The notes beneath the pieces were generated by a model, which worked only from the letters and a program-made list of their open reading frames with translations, did not search any database and was not told the DNA's origin. A program made the translations under genes and the position numbers. Positions 1 through 5,110 of a stretch of 5,110 bases of DNA are shown piece after piece. This stretch comes from Planctomycetales bacterium (GTDB lineage: Bacteria > Planctomycetota > Planctomycetia > Pirellulales > Thermoguttaceae): the NCBI GenBank assembly GCA_007127495.1, contig SKZG01000412.1, forward strand, positions 1 through 5,110. Direction: 5' to 3'. Position 1 is the first letter of the stretch; each line of letters opens with the position of its first letter.

Positions 1-215
1 ATTGCCTTCCGATGCCACCCCGAATGCCCGACTATCGAGCCGGTCGGGCTCACTCCCGCTTCCTCGCGAACCTTCCACTTGATCGTAAGACCCTTTGCGA
101 GCTGCTGCGCCGCGCATGGTCGGCCCACGAGCCGGCGGTGGACTGGCCGCAGGCCCGCACCGCCGACCTTGCCCGCGAGAAATACAGTCAAGCGGCATGG
201 ACTCAGTATCGGTAG
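1..215 (+). CDS. 3' end of a lipoate-protein ligase-like protein (partial)
   Basis: This reading frame enters from outside the window (first full codon at base 3) and stops at TAG 213-215, so only about 70 C-terminal residues are visible. The visible part contains PDYRAGRAH, then FLANLPLD, then a helix-like stretch ending LLRRAWSA, and a hydrophilic tail ending AAWTQYR. The order 'PxYRxxRxH...FLxNLPL...LxxAW' resembles the C-terminal end of planctomycete and related lipoate/octanoate-protein ligase family proteins (BPL/LplA/LipB fold), which attach lipoyl groups to E2 and GcvH proteins. That assignment rests on recalled family resemblance only; the catalytic lysine and substrate-binding part lie upstream of the window. 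Base composition fits a GC-rich host gene. It converges with the PilZ gene on the opposite strand, whose stop is 66 bases away. No clear terminator hairpin lies between them. It could instead be an unrelated hypothetical protein. Confidence 0.5.
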   Translation, partial: CLPMPPRMPDYRAGRAHSRFLANLPLDRKTLCELLRRAWSAHEPAVDWPQARTADLAREKYSQAAWTQYR

Positions 216-240
216 CGGCCGGTGGCCTCGTATCATATTG

Positions 241-263
241 GGTTCTTCCGTTTCTAGGAACAG
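241..263 (+). repeat. solitary ISL3-type terminal inverted repeat (relic)
   Basis: These 23 bases match the left end of the MITE at 697-796 at 20 of 23 positions and its right end (reverse complement) also at 20 of 23. The shared core is TCTTCCGTTTCTA. The outer GG end points left, so an element would extend rightwards, but no inverted partner is visible before the PilZ gene stop at 282, and the bases beside it do not match the GAAAAAAT duplication of the MITE. It is best read as a single-ended remnant of a related insertion lying between two convergent genes. Confidence 0.55.
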
Positions 264-281
264 GTCCATGTTTTCGGCGTT

Positions 282-608
282 TCAGATATTGACCGACTCG
301 AGTTGAGGGTAGTCGCCGAGATGGACGACCGATTCGATTTGCAGGCCGAGCTGGTAGAAGCCGCCGCCCATGGGGTTGAGGTGCTTCGCCTGTGCCCGCA
401 GATAGGTCATCTCGCCCTCCCACCGGACGCCGACAATCACCTCCTGGAGCGAACGGGGCTCCGAAAGGACCAATGCGACGCCTGTGGTCGAAAGCTCTTT
501 CGTTATCGCGGTGAACGCCTGGCCCATGGCCGGCTGGCCGCGCTCCATCGGAACCACGAGAACCACCCCCACCAGGGGCACTCGGCTTTCCGCCCGCGGG
601 CCATCCAT
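282..608 (-). CDS. small PilZ-domain protein (putative c-di-GMP receptor), 5' end uncertain
   Basis: A 108-residue product if read from the ATG at 608-606. It has the two signatures of PilZ domains: RxxxR (R5-A-E-S-R9) and a (D/N)xSxxG-like motif, here E38-L-S-T-T-G43, followed by beta-rich sequence ending in GGGFYQLGLQI, where PilZ domains have a conserved late strand. PilZ proteins bind cyclic di-GMP and relay it to motility, secretion or polysaccharide synthesis; this one is a stand-alone cytoplasmic domain of normal size. Glu replaces the usual Asp/Asn of the second motif, so binding is not assured. The frame stays open upstream to codon 653-651 (KLKVINNNCQELRELM), where an in-frame TGA (656-654) directly follows an ATG (659-657). 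An AGGAG lies at 625-621, 12 bases before the ATG at 608, which is usable but long spacing. The gene may therefore start at 608, or may be a longer gene damaged by a nonsense change. An ISL3-type MITE is inserted just upstream. Confidence 0.62.
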   Translation of the reverse strand: MDGPRAESRVPLVGVVLVVPMERGQPAMGQAFTAITKELSTTGVALVLSEPRSLQEVIVGVRWEGEMTYLRAQAKHLNPMGGGFYQLGLQIESVVHLGDYPQLESVNI

Positions 609-688
609 CAGCTCGCGCAGCTCCTGGCAGTTGTTGTTGATGACTTTCAGCTTTCACATATCTTGCGAACGACTCAGCCCGAGCGGGA

Positions 689-804
689 GAAAAAATGGCT
701 CTTCCGTTTCTAGGTGCAGACAGCTTTTGTTTCAGGGACGGCACACGGCGTGTGCCTACTACATTAGCGTGGCCTGCACGTAGAAACGGAAGAACCGAAA
801 AAAT
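689..804. mobile_element. 100-bp ISL3-family MITE (697-796) with 8-bp target duplication
   Basis: Bases 697-719 and 774-796 form terminal inverted repeats that match at 21 of 23 positions, beginning GGCTCTTCCGTTTCTA on the left and GGTTCTTCCGTTTCTA on the right when reverse-complemented. The element is bracketed by a perfect direct repeat GAAAAAAT at 689-696 and 797-804. ISL3-family insertion sequences are known for ends starting GGCTCTTC-like and for 8-bp, often AT-rich, target duplications, so both features point to that family. The 54-base interior has no room for a transposase and holds a further palindrome (740-756). It must therefore have been moved by a transposase encoded elsewhere. 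The intact duplication suggests fairly recent insertion. Removing the element and one GAAAAAAT copy gives a plausible empty site. Confidence 0.85.
740..756. repeat. short palindrome inside the MITE
   Basis: GGCACAC and GTGTGCC are perfect 7-base arms around a 3-base GGC loop. The palindrome lies near the centre of the MITE, so the single-stranded element could fold into a long hairpin with this stem at its tip. Similar 'GGCACAC-GTGTGCC' hairpins are, from memory, common dispersed sequences in planctomycete genomes, but copy number cannot be judged from one window. No run of T follows on either strand, so it is unlikely to act as a terminator by itself. Confidence 0.6.
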
Positions 805-992
805 CGGCCGATGACCGTTGACGCCCCCGCGCCGATGGGCTAATCTGCCCGGTTTGCAGTTCCGATGACGCCACGAACCCCCACAGGGTGGCAGAGGCGG
901 CGGCCAATGCGAGCTTCCGCCCGAAGACGAGGCTAGGGCTCTGTGAAGAAGTTCATGAACTGTTGTATCATTAGTACAGGAGCGACATTACC
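805..992. other. non-coding interval upstream of the URO-D-like gene
   Basis: No supportable gene was found on either strand. Its left edge is the perfect palindrome ATCGGCCGAT (803-812), which begins in the last bases of the MITE target duplication and is followed by six T residues on the minus strand. The stretch up to about 940 is GC-rich and unremarkable. The last 50 bases are more AT-rich and hold the 12-base palindrome at 950-961, a TATCAT hexamer at 966-971 that could be a -10 element without a good -35 partner, and an AGGAG (978-982) ribosome-binding site for the next gene. Confidence 0.45.
950..961. promoter_or_regulatory. perfect 12-bp palindrome, possible operator
   Basis: AGTTCATGAACT reads the same on both strands and lies 31 bases upstream of the ATG of the URO-D-like gene, beside the possible -10 hexamer TATCAT (966-971). 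Its size and place suit a dimeric repressor site overlapping the promoter. No regulator gene is in the window, and a single copy cannot prove function. Confidence 0.25.
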
Positions 993-2015
993 ATGACATC
1001 GCGCGAATTGGTGATTCGTGCGCTCAGTCACGAGCCTATTGATCGCGTCCCGCGAGATATCTGGATTCATCCGTCGGTTGCGGCCAAGTGCTCGGACGAC
1101 GTGGCCGAGATTGAACTTCGGTTTCCGAACGACGTGATCCGGCCGGAATCGCCGTATTCGCTCGGGGAACGTTCGCGGGGCAAGCGAGTGCCTGGGGGCC
1201 GCTACACTGACGCATGGGGTTGTGTGTGGCACGTTTCGTCCGACGGAACGGAACGGGAGTGCCTGGAGCGTCCGATTACCGACTTGCGTCACGTCAGCCA
1301 ATATACGCCGCCGTTGGAAGTCCTCAAGAACGTCCGGCTGGGCAAGTTCAACCGGCTGTGCGAGCGAACGAACCGATTTGTGCTGGCTCCCACCGAGGTG
1401 TGTCCCTTGAACCGTCTGCGGCGGATCCGCGGCCCCGCGTGTGCGCAAGACGACTTGGCCGGCGGCGGCAAGGGGATTCTCGCCTTATTGGACATGGTCG
1501 ATGCGTTTTGCCGGGAGGAAGTGGCACTGTGGGCCGGCTCGGAGGTCGACGGCGTCGTGGTGGGGGACGATTGGGGCTCGCCGGACGGGCTGCTTCTGGA
1601 ACGGCCGTTGTGGCGCGAGCTGTTCCGGCCCCTGTACCGCGAATATTGCAAAACGCTCCGCCGGCATGATAAAATGGTGTTCTTTCGGACAACCGGCAGT
1701 GCGACGGAAATCCTCAGCGACTTGGTGCAACTGGGCGTCGACGCCGTTCACTGTTCCTTTGAGGCTATGGACCTTTCCCGCGTCGCTCGCCGATTCCGTG
1801 GAAAAACCACCTTCTGGACCGGGATGGACGATCCGAACCTCCTGGCGCAGGGGGATGTCGAGCAGATTCGCGAGAGCGTGCTCCGGATGCGCCGGGCCCT
1901 CGACTTCGGCGGTGGCGGGCTGATTGCCCAATGCGATTGGCGCCTTGGGGTGCCGATTGAGCGGATCGTGGCCTTTTGTGAGCAATGGATTGTGCCCCTG
2001 CCGGCGCACGTGTGA
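993..2015 (+). CDS. uroporphyrinogen decarboxylase (URO-D)-like protein, divergent metal site
   Basis: A 340-residue cytoplasmic protein of the URO-D superfamily, a TIM-barrel group that includes HemE and the cobamide-dependent methyltransferases MtaA/MtbA. Family marks seen: the N-terminal SRELVIRALSHEPIDRVPR (residues 3-21), GRYTDAWGCVW near residues 70-80, a DDWGSPDG loop starting at D192, a strand KMVFFRTTG (227-235), and the C-terminal FWTGMDDPNLL and AQCDW segment with C314. In methyltransferase-type relatives the FF-strand is normally followed by His-x-Cys-Gly, part of a zinc site; here it reads R232-T233-T234-G235, so two expected ligands are absent while the late Cys remains. The protein lacks HemE's typical N-terminal arginine-rich substrate motif and is unlikely to be the haem enzyme. 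Reaction and substrate are unknown. The start is supported by AGGAG 10 bases upstream. No corrinoid protein or partner methyltransferase is adjacent, and the gene appears to be transcribed alone or with the genes downstream. Confidence 0.85.
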   Translation: MTSRELVIRALSHEPIDRVPRDIWIHPSVAAKCSDDVAEIELRFPNDVIRPESPYSLGERSRGKRVPGGRYTDAWGCVWHVSSDGTERECLERPITDLRHVSQYTPPLEVLKNVRLGKFNRLCERTNRFVLAPTEVCPLNRLRRIRGPACAQDDLAGGGKGILALLDMVDAFCREEVALWAGSEVDGVVVGDDWGSPDGLLLERPLWRELFRPLYREYCKTLRRHDKMVFFRTTGSATEILSDLVQLGVDAVHCSFEAMDLSRVARRFRGKTTFWTGMDDPNLLAQGDVEQIRESVLRMRRALDFGGGGLIAQCDWRLGVPIERIVAFCEQWIVPLPAHV

Positions 2016-2081
2016 ACCCGGCGCCGCCGCGAGTGGTAGCCCATCCGGCCCACCTACCAACACTGTGAAGGGAATGCGTGC

Positions 2082-2684
2082 GTGAGCGATCAAGCCAAGG
2101 AAAACCAACCCGACAAATCCATCGACCTGCGCGATCCGGTGGTCGCCGCCGTGCTCGCTTGGCTGGTGCCGGGATTAGGGCACTTGTACCAGCGCCGAAT
2201 GGCCAAGGCCGTGCTGTACTTCTTGTGTATCATGTCTTTGTTCGTTTATGGGCTGGCGCTGGGGAGTTTGCCGGAAAAGGGATGGTACGGCCGCGTGGTG
2301 TATTTCTCCTGGAGGCCGGGCGACAAGCGGCTGTTTTACATCTGCCAGGTGGGCGCCGGGCTGGCGGCCCTGCCGGCATTGGTGCAAGCGAATCGGATGG
2401 CGAACAATCGCCGGGTATGGCTTTCCGGCTTTCAGGCACCGCCTCGGCACCCGACCGATCCGGTCGGCCCCGAGAACCCCAACCGCGACCAGCCCACCGC
2501 CCACGACCTTTACAAAGAGATTCCCCGTTATTTCGAGCTGGGCACGGTGTTCACCGCCGTTGCCGGGCTGCTGAATATCCTTGCGATCTACGACGCATGG
2601 GGCGGTCCGGTGACGACGGCCAAGAAAGAAGATGAAGAAGACGAGGAAGATACCCAGGAAGAGAATGGGGAGCAACGCGCATGA
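2082..2684 (+). CDS. DUF6677-like (TM2-related) membrane protein
   Basis: A 200-residue predicted inner-membrane protein started by GTG at 2082, with a GAAGGGA ribosome-binding site at 2067-2073, 8 bases before it. Residues 18-39 (DPVVAAVLAWLVPGLGHLYQRR) carry the 'AWLxPGLGHxYQ+R' motif of TM2/DUF6677-type proteins, which I recall as widespread in planctomycetes. Further hydrophobic segments lie at about 41-62, 84-102 and 154-172. Between them is a Pro-rich soluble stretch (about 117-140), and the protein ends in a strongly acidic tail (about 183-198, mostly Glu and Asp). There is no cleavable signal peptide. The function is unknown. The stop codon overlaps the start of the following small membrane-protein gene (ATGA), which suggests the two are translated together and may work together. 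The family name is from memory; the membrane topology is what the sequence shows. Confidence 0.75.
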   Translation: MSDQAKENQPDKSIDLRDPVVAAVLAWLVPGLGHLYQRRMAKAVLYFLCIMSLFVYGLALGSLPEKGWYGRVVYFSWRPGDKRLFYICQVGAGLAALPALVQANRMANNRRVWLSGFQAPPRHPTDPVGPENPNRDQPTAHDLYKEIPRYFELGTVFTAVAGLLNILAIYDAWGGPVTTAKKEDEEDEEDTQEENGEQRA

Positions 2685-2884
2685 TTCCTTTCCCGTTGAT
2701 GGTGCAGGCGAACGATATGTGGTACGCGCTGCCGCTTATTATTGCGGTCAGCCTGGTGTATGCGGCAACGCGGCACGAGGAAATGATACCGATCCTGGCC
2801 CACGCGGGCCGGCTGGCCCTGTGGATCATTGGGTTCATGGCGGCGATCTTCGCCGTGCTGTTTTTCGTTTCCTGGGGTCTTTAG
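2681..2884 (+). CDS. 67-aa two-helix membrane protein, coupled to the DUF6677-like gene
   Basis: A short protein with two clear hydrophobic segments, about residues 13-30 (MWYALPLIIAVSLVYAA) and 44-66 (LALWIIGFMAAIFAVLFFVSW), joined by a polar loop ATRHEEMIPILAHAGR. The ATG at 2681 overlaps the upstream stop as ATGA, and GGGGAG (2667-2672) lies 8 bases before it inside the upstream gene. Both support this start over the internal Met codons at residues 7 and 13. I do not recognise a named family. Its coupling to the upstream membrane gene suggests a small partner subunit or accessory peptide. The TAG stop (2882-2884) sits inside the left arm of the inverted repeat that follows, so the transcript end and the coding end nearly coincide. 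Confidence 0.72.
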   Translation: MIPFPLMVQANDMWYALPLIIAVSLVYAATRHEEMIPILAHAGRLALWIIGFMAAIFAVLFFVSWGL

Positions 2885-2952
2885 CATCGGCAAAGAAATA
2901 ACTGTCCAATGTCCCCTCTCCCTCGGTGGGAGAGGGTTTCTTTGCCGATGCT
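2883..2952 (+). terminator. nested inverted repeat with terminator-like hairpin
   Basis: Outer arms AGCATCGGCAAAGAAA (2883-2898) and its exact complement (2937-2952) pair over 16 bases. Inside, CCCTCTCCC (2914-2922) and GGGAGAGGG (2928-2936) form a perfect 9-base stem with a 5-base TCGGT loop, directly followed by TTTCTTT (2937-2943). The inner hairpin plus T-rich tail looks like a Rho-independent terminator for the two membrane-protein genes and separates them from trkA. The outer arm would compete by pairing the T-rich tail. The inner CCCTCTCCC/GGGAGAGGG motif is a sort of stem often seen dispersed in planctomycete intergenic DNA. Confidence 0.65.
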
Positions 2953-3001
2953 TAGGCCGCCTGCCGGAATTATCCATCAGTGCCCGAACGGAGGGAAGCC
3001 C

Positions 3002-4348
3002 ATGAGGATTGTCGTACTCGGAGCGGGAACGGTCGGCACCTCGATTGCCAACCGGCTTTGCGATGACGGACACAGTGTCACCCTGGTCGACAACGATCCG
3101 GACGTTTCCCGTCGGGCGAACGAGGAACTCGACGTGAAGGTCATTTCCGGCTCGGCATCGCACGCCACCACGCTGTTTCAGGCCGACGTCATCGGGGCCG
3201 ACTTGTGCCTGGCCGTCACCGGCCTGGACGAGGTGAACCTGATCGGCGCCGCCATGGCCAAGGGCATGGGCGCCCGGCGGGCGGTGGCGCGGGTCCGTTC
3301 CCCCGTGTTCCGCGATCTGAGCACGTTCGATTACCGTCGGCACCTCGGCCTGGACCGATTGCTCAGCCTGGAGCATCTTTCGGCGATGGAGTTGGCGCGT
3401 GAGATCCGGCATCCGGGCGCCATCGCCGTCGAGAACTTCGCGCAGGGCGAGTTGGAAATGCAGGAGTTGTCCGTCTCGAAGAAGAGCACTTCGCTTGGTA
3501 TCGCCTTGAGAGACATGAAGCTCCCCTCCGAAGTGCGCATCGGGTCCATCCACCGCAAGGGGCGGATGCGCATCGCCGGCGCCGCCGACCAGATCCTGGC
3601 CGGCGACCGCATCACCCTGATCGGCTCGCGCGACGAAATTGACGACGTTCGCAAAATGTTTCAGCCCCAGTTGCCGCCGAAACGCAACGTTGTGATCGCC
3701 GGCGGCGGCGAAATCGGATACCACCTTGCCGGCGTCCTCGAAGCCGCCCGCTTCAAGGTGACGGTCATCGAACACAACCGCGACCGGTGCGAGTTCCTGG
3801 CCGGCGTGCTGAAACGCGCCACGGTCGTGCATGCCGACGTGAAGCGCCGCGCCAGTCTGGAAGAGGAGCGGGTGGGCAATGCCGACGTGTTCGTCGCGTG
3901 TACCGGCGACGATGAAGATAGCATCATGGCATGCGTCGAAGCCCGCGAATTGGGCGCCGAGAACATCCTGTGCATCGTCGACCGGCCCGACTACGCCAAC
4001 GTGGTCGCCAAGCTGGGCATCGACCACACCGTCAGCCCGCGCGACGTCATCGCCAAGCAGATCGTGTCGTTCCTCAACACGGGTGCGATCATTTCGCGCT
4101 CGCCGCTTTCGGCGGGGAGTTCGATCGATATTTTGGAAATCGAGGTGGCCGAGGGGGCGCCGGCCACCGAGCAGCCGCTGGCCGAACTCGACCTGCCGCC
4201 GCAGTGCCTGATCGGGGCCGTCATCCGGGAAAGCTACGTGGTCGTGCCGGGCGGCGGCTACCGATTCGCGCCGGACGATACCGTCGTGGCCCTGTTGGAG
4301 GCCGGCGCCGTCGACCAGACCATACGCATGTTCAGCCGTCCCGAATAG
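3002..4348 (+). CDS. trkA: Trk potassium-uptake regulatory subunit TrkA
   Basis: A 448-residue cytoplasmic protein with the duplicated RCK layout of TrkA, close to the usual 450-460. First RCK-N: Rossmann motif GAGTVG (7-12) with D30 of LVDND ending the second strand, the position that reads the nucleotide ribose, and a TGLDEVNL segment. The first RCK-C follows (about 140-225), including GEL-type beta sequence and AGDRITLIG. The second half begins RNVVIAGGGEIG (glycines 234-236, 239) with E257 at the equivalent ribose position, then VACTGDDEDSIMAC and a second RCK-C to the end. TrkA binds NAD(H)/ATP and gates the TrkH channel from the inner face of the membrane. GGAGG at 2990-2994 lies 7 bases before ATG 3002, which fixes the start; an in-frame ATG at 2909 lies within the terminator hairpin and is rejected. 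trkH follows after 13 bases, so the two form an operon. Confidence 0.95.
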   Translation: MRIVVLGAGTVGTSIANRLCDDGHSVTLVDNDPDVSRRANEELDVKVISGSASHATTLFQADVIGADLCLAVTGLDEVNLIGAAMAKGMGARRAVARVRSPVFRDLSTFDYRRHLGLDRLLSLEHLSAMELAREIRHPGAIAVENFAQGELEMQELSVSKKSTSLGIALRDMKLPSEVRIGSIHRKGRMRIAGAADQILAGDRITLIGSRDEIDDVRKMFQPQLPPKRNVVIAGGGEIGYHLAGVLEAARFKVTVIEHNRDRCEFLAGVLKRATVVHADVKRRASLEEERVGNADVFVACTGDDEDSIMACVEARELGAENILCIVDRPDYANVVAKLGIDHTVSPRDVIAKQIVSFLNTGAIISRSPLSAGSSIDILEIEVAEGAPATEQPLAELDLPPQCLIGAVIRESYVVVPGGGYRFAPDDTVVALLEAGAVDQTIRMFSRPE

Positions 4349-4361
4349 AAGCTTACGATTC

Positions 4362-5110
4362 ATGAACTTCCGCCTGCTGTGCAAGATGCTCGGGATGGTG
4401 GCCGCGCTGATGGGCGGCACCATGATATTCAGCCTGCCGTGGGCACTGCCGATCTTCGGCGGTGAGTGGTCCCATGAGGCGGCGGGCTTCTTCGCGCTGC
4501 TGGCCTCGACGTGCATTTGCCTGCTGGTGGGCGGCCTGCTCAACTACGCCGGACGCGGCCCGCAAGGGCAACTGTTCCGAAAAGAAGCCATGGCCGTGGT
4601 CGGACTGACGTGGGTTCTGGCCACGCTGCTCGGCGCGCTGCCGTACCTGCTCAGCGGCACGCGGCGCGGGCCGGAGCGGCCGATGTCGCCCATCGACGCC
4701 ATGTTCGAGGCCCAATCGGGCTTCAGTTGTACGGGGGCCACTGTGCTCACCGACGTCGAAGACCCAGCGTTGATACCCCGGTGCATCCTCTTCTGGCGGT
4801 CCAGCACTCATTACCTGGGCGGGTTGGGCATCATCGTCCTGTTCGTGGCCATCCTGGGGCAGGGCTCAGCCGGCAAGGCGCTGATGCGGGCCGAAATGCC
4901 CGGACCTGACGAATCCAGCCAACAGGCACGAATGCAGCACACCGCCTGGGTGCTCTTCTTCGTCTACTCCGGACTGAATGCCATTCTGGCACTGCTCTTA
5001 CTCGTGCAAGGCCTTTCCCTTTTCGACTCGCTGTGCCATGCGTTCGGAGCCATGGCTACCGGAGGATTTAGCACCTACAACGCGAGCATGGGCCATTTCC
5101 AATACGTGCC
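4362..5110 (+). CDS. trkH: Trk potassium-uptake membrane subunit TrkH (5' part, runs off the window)
   Basis: Starts at ATG 4362 and remains open to the window end, giving 249 residues, about half of a normal TrkH (480-500). It shows the repeated helix-pore-helix plan of the Trk/Ktr/HKT family: hydrophobic helices at about 8-31, 41-62 and 76-98, a first pore loop FEAQSGFSCTGATVLTDVE (115-133) with the filter glycine G125, then WRSSTHYLGGLGIIVL (145-160), a helix at about 195-219, and a second pore loop CHAFGAMATGGFST (225-238). TrkH forms the K+ pathway through the inner membrane and is gated by TrkA, encoded directly upstream. The first filter reads S-C-T-G, where T-T-T-G is common. Only a weak GAAG precedes the start (4348-4351 region), so translation may depend on the upstream gene. 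The remaining two repeats and the stop lie outside the window. Confidence 0.93.
   Translation, partial: MNFRLLCKMLGMVAALMGGTMIFSLPWALPIFGGEWSHEAAGFFALLASTCICLLVGGLLNYAGRGPQGQLFRKEAMAVVGLTWVLATLLGALPYLLSGTRRGPERPMSPIDAMFEAQSGFSCTGATVLTDVEDPALIPRCILFWRSSTHYLGGLGIIVLFVAILGQGSAGKALMRAEMPGPDESSQQARMQHTAWVLFFVYSGLNAILALLLLVQGLSLFDSLCHAFGAMATGGFSTYNASMGHFQYV

Noticed and set aside
303..783. Plus-strand frames across the PilZ gene
   Set aside because: They are shadows of the minus-strand PilZ frame, which alone carries family motifs (RxxxR and xLSxxG).
241..796. A larger composite transposon carrying the PilZ gene between the orphan end (241) and the MITE right end (796)
   Set aside because: The 8 bases before 241 (TCATATTG) do not match GAAAAAAT after 796, whereas GAAAAAAT matches exactly on both sides of 697-796. 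The short element is therefore the unit that moved.
764..952. 62-codon open frame on the minus strand with GC-rich third positions and a hydrophobic stretch like LALAAASATLWGFVA
   Set aside because: It has no ATG or GTG start, runs into the MITE, and such lengths arise by chance in GC-rich DNA. It might be a gene remnant cut by the MITE, but nothing supports this beyond composition.
805..992. Cobalamin riboswitch upstream of the URO-D-like gene
   Set aside because: Considered because relatives use cobamides, but no convincing B12-box or conserved helices were seen.
933..1448. Minus-strand frame overlapping the URO-D-like gene
   Set aside because: It is antisense to a well-supported gene and has no recognisable domain.
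2034..2059. TGGTAG...CTACCA inverted repeat after the URO-D-like gene
   Set aside because: The stem is only 6 bases with a 14-base loop and no T-run, too weak to call a terminator.
2942..2974. Possible trkA promoter (TTGCCG and ATTATC)
   Set aside because: The spacing of 21 bases and poor consensus make it no better than chance, and the first hexamer lies in the terminator stem.
2909..3001. N-terminal extension of TrkA from the ATG at 2909
   Set aside because: The 31 extra residues would be encoded by the terminator inverted repeat, and TrkA proteins start directly at the MRIVVLGAG strand. A strong GGAGG precedes ATG 3002.
2588..4543. 651-codon open frame on the minus strand
   Set aside because: It lies antisense to trkA, the terminator, the small membrane gene and parts of trkH. 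Its product is low-complexity and rich in His, Arg and Gly, with no family motif. It is a by-product of GC-rich codon use in trkA, whose own frame is unmistakable.

Overview
The window looks like chromosomal DNA from a high-GC bacterium, most likely a planctomycete (Pirellulales-like). This is inferred from the gene families present: a DUF6677-type TM2-like membrane protein, a single-domain PilZ protein and a divergent URO-D paralogue, all in GC-rich DNA with short intergenic repeats. No rRNA, tRNA or CRISPR array was found.

Layout. Bases 1-215 (+) hold the 3' end of a gene that resembles the C-terminus of a lipoate-protein ligase-like protein. Facing it, 282-608 (-) encodes a small PilZ-domain protein whose 5' end is ambiguous: an in-frame ATG is followed directly by TGA 48 bases upstream of the next ATG. 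Just upstream of this gene lies a 100-bp element (697-796). It has 23-bp terminal inverted repeats and is flanked by a perfect 8-bp direct repeat. Its GGCTCTTCCGTTT-type ends and 8-bp duplication identify it as a non-autonomous ISL3-family MITE. A solitary copy of the same terminal sequence sits at 241-263. Bases 805-992 are non-coding as far as can be seen and carry the leader of the next gene.

From 993 all genes run on the + strand. First is a 340-aa uroporphyrinogen decarboxylase-like protein (993-2015) that lacks the usual His-x-Cys metal-site motif. Next come a DUF6677-like membrane protein (2082-2684) and a 67-aa two-helix membrane protein (2681-2884), coupled by an ATGA overlap. This pair ends at a large nested inverted repeat (2883-2952) that includes a terminator-like hairpin. 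The last unit is a potassium-uptake operon: trkA (3002-4348) and, 13 bases later, trkH (4362 to beyond the window end). TrkA is the cytoplasmic NAD(H)/nucleotide-binding gating subunit and TrkH the membrane K+ channel subunit.

No new multi-gene defence or metabolic system is evident. The most notable non-genic signal is the intact ISL3-type MITE with its target duplication next to a PilZ gene that may be damaged at its start.
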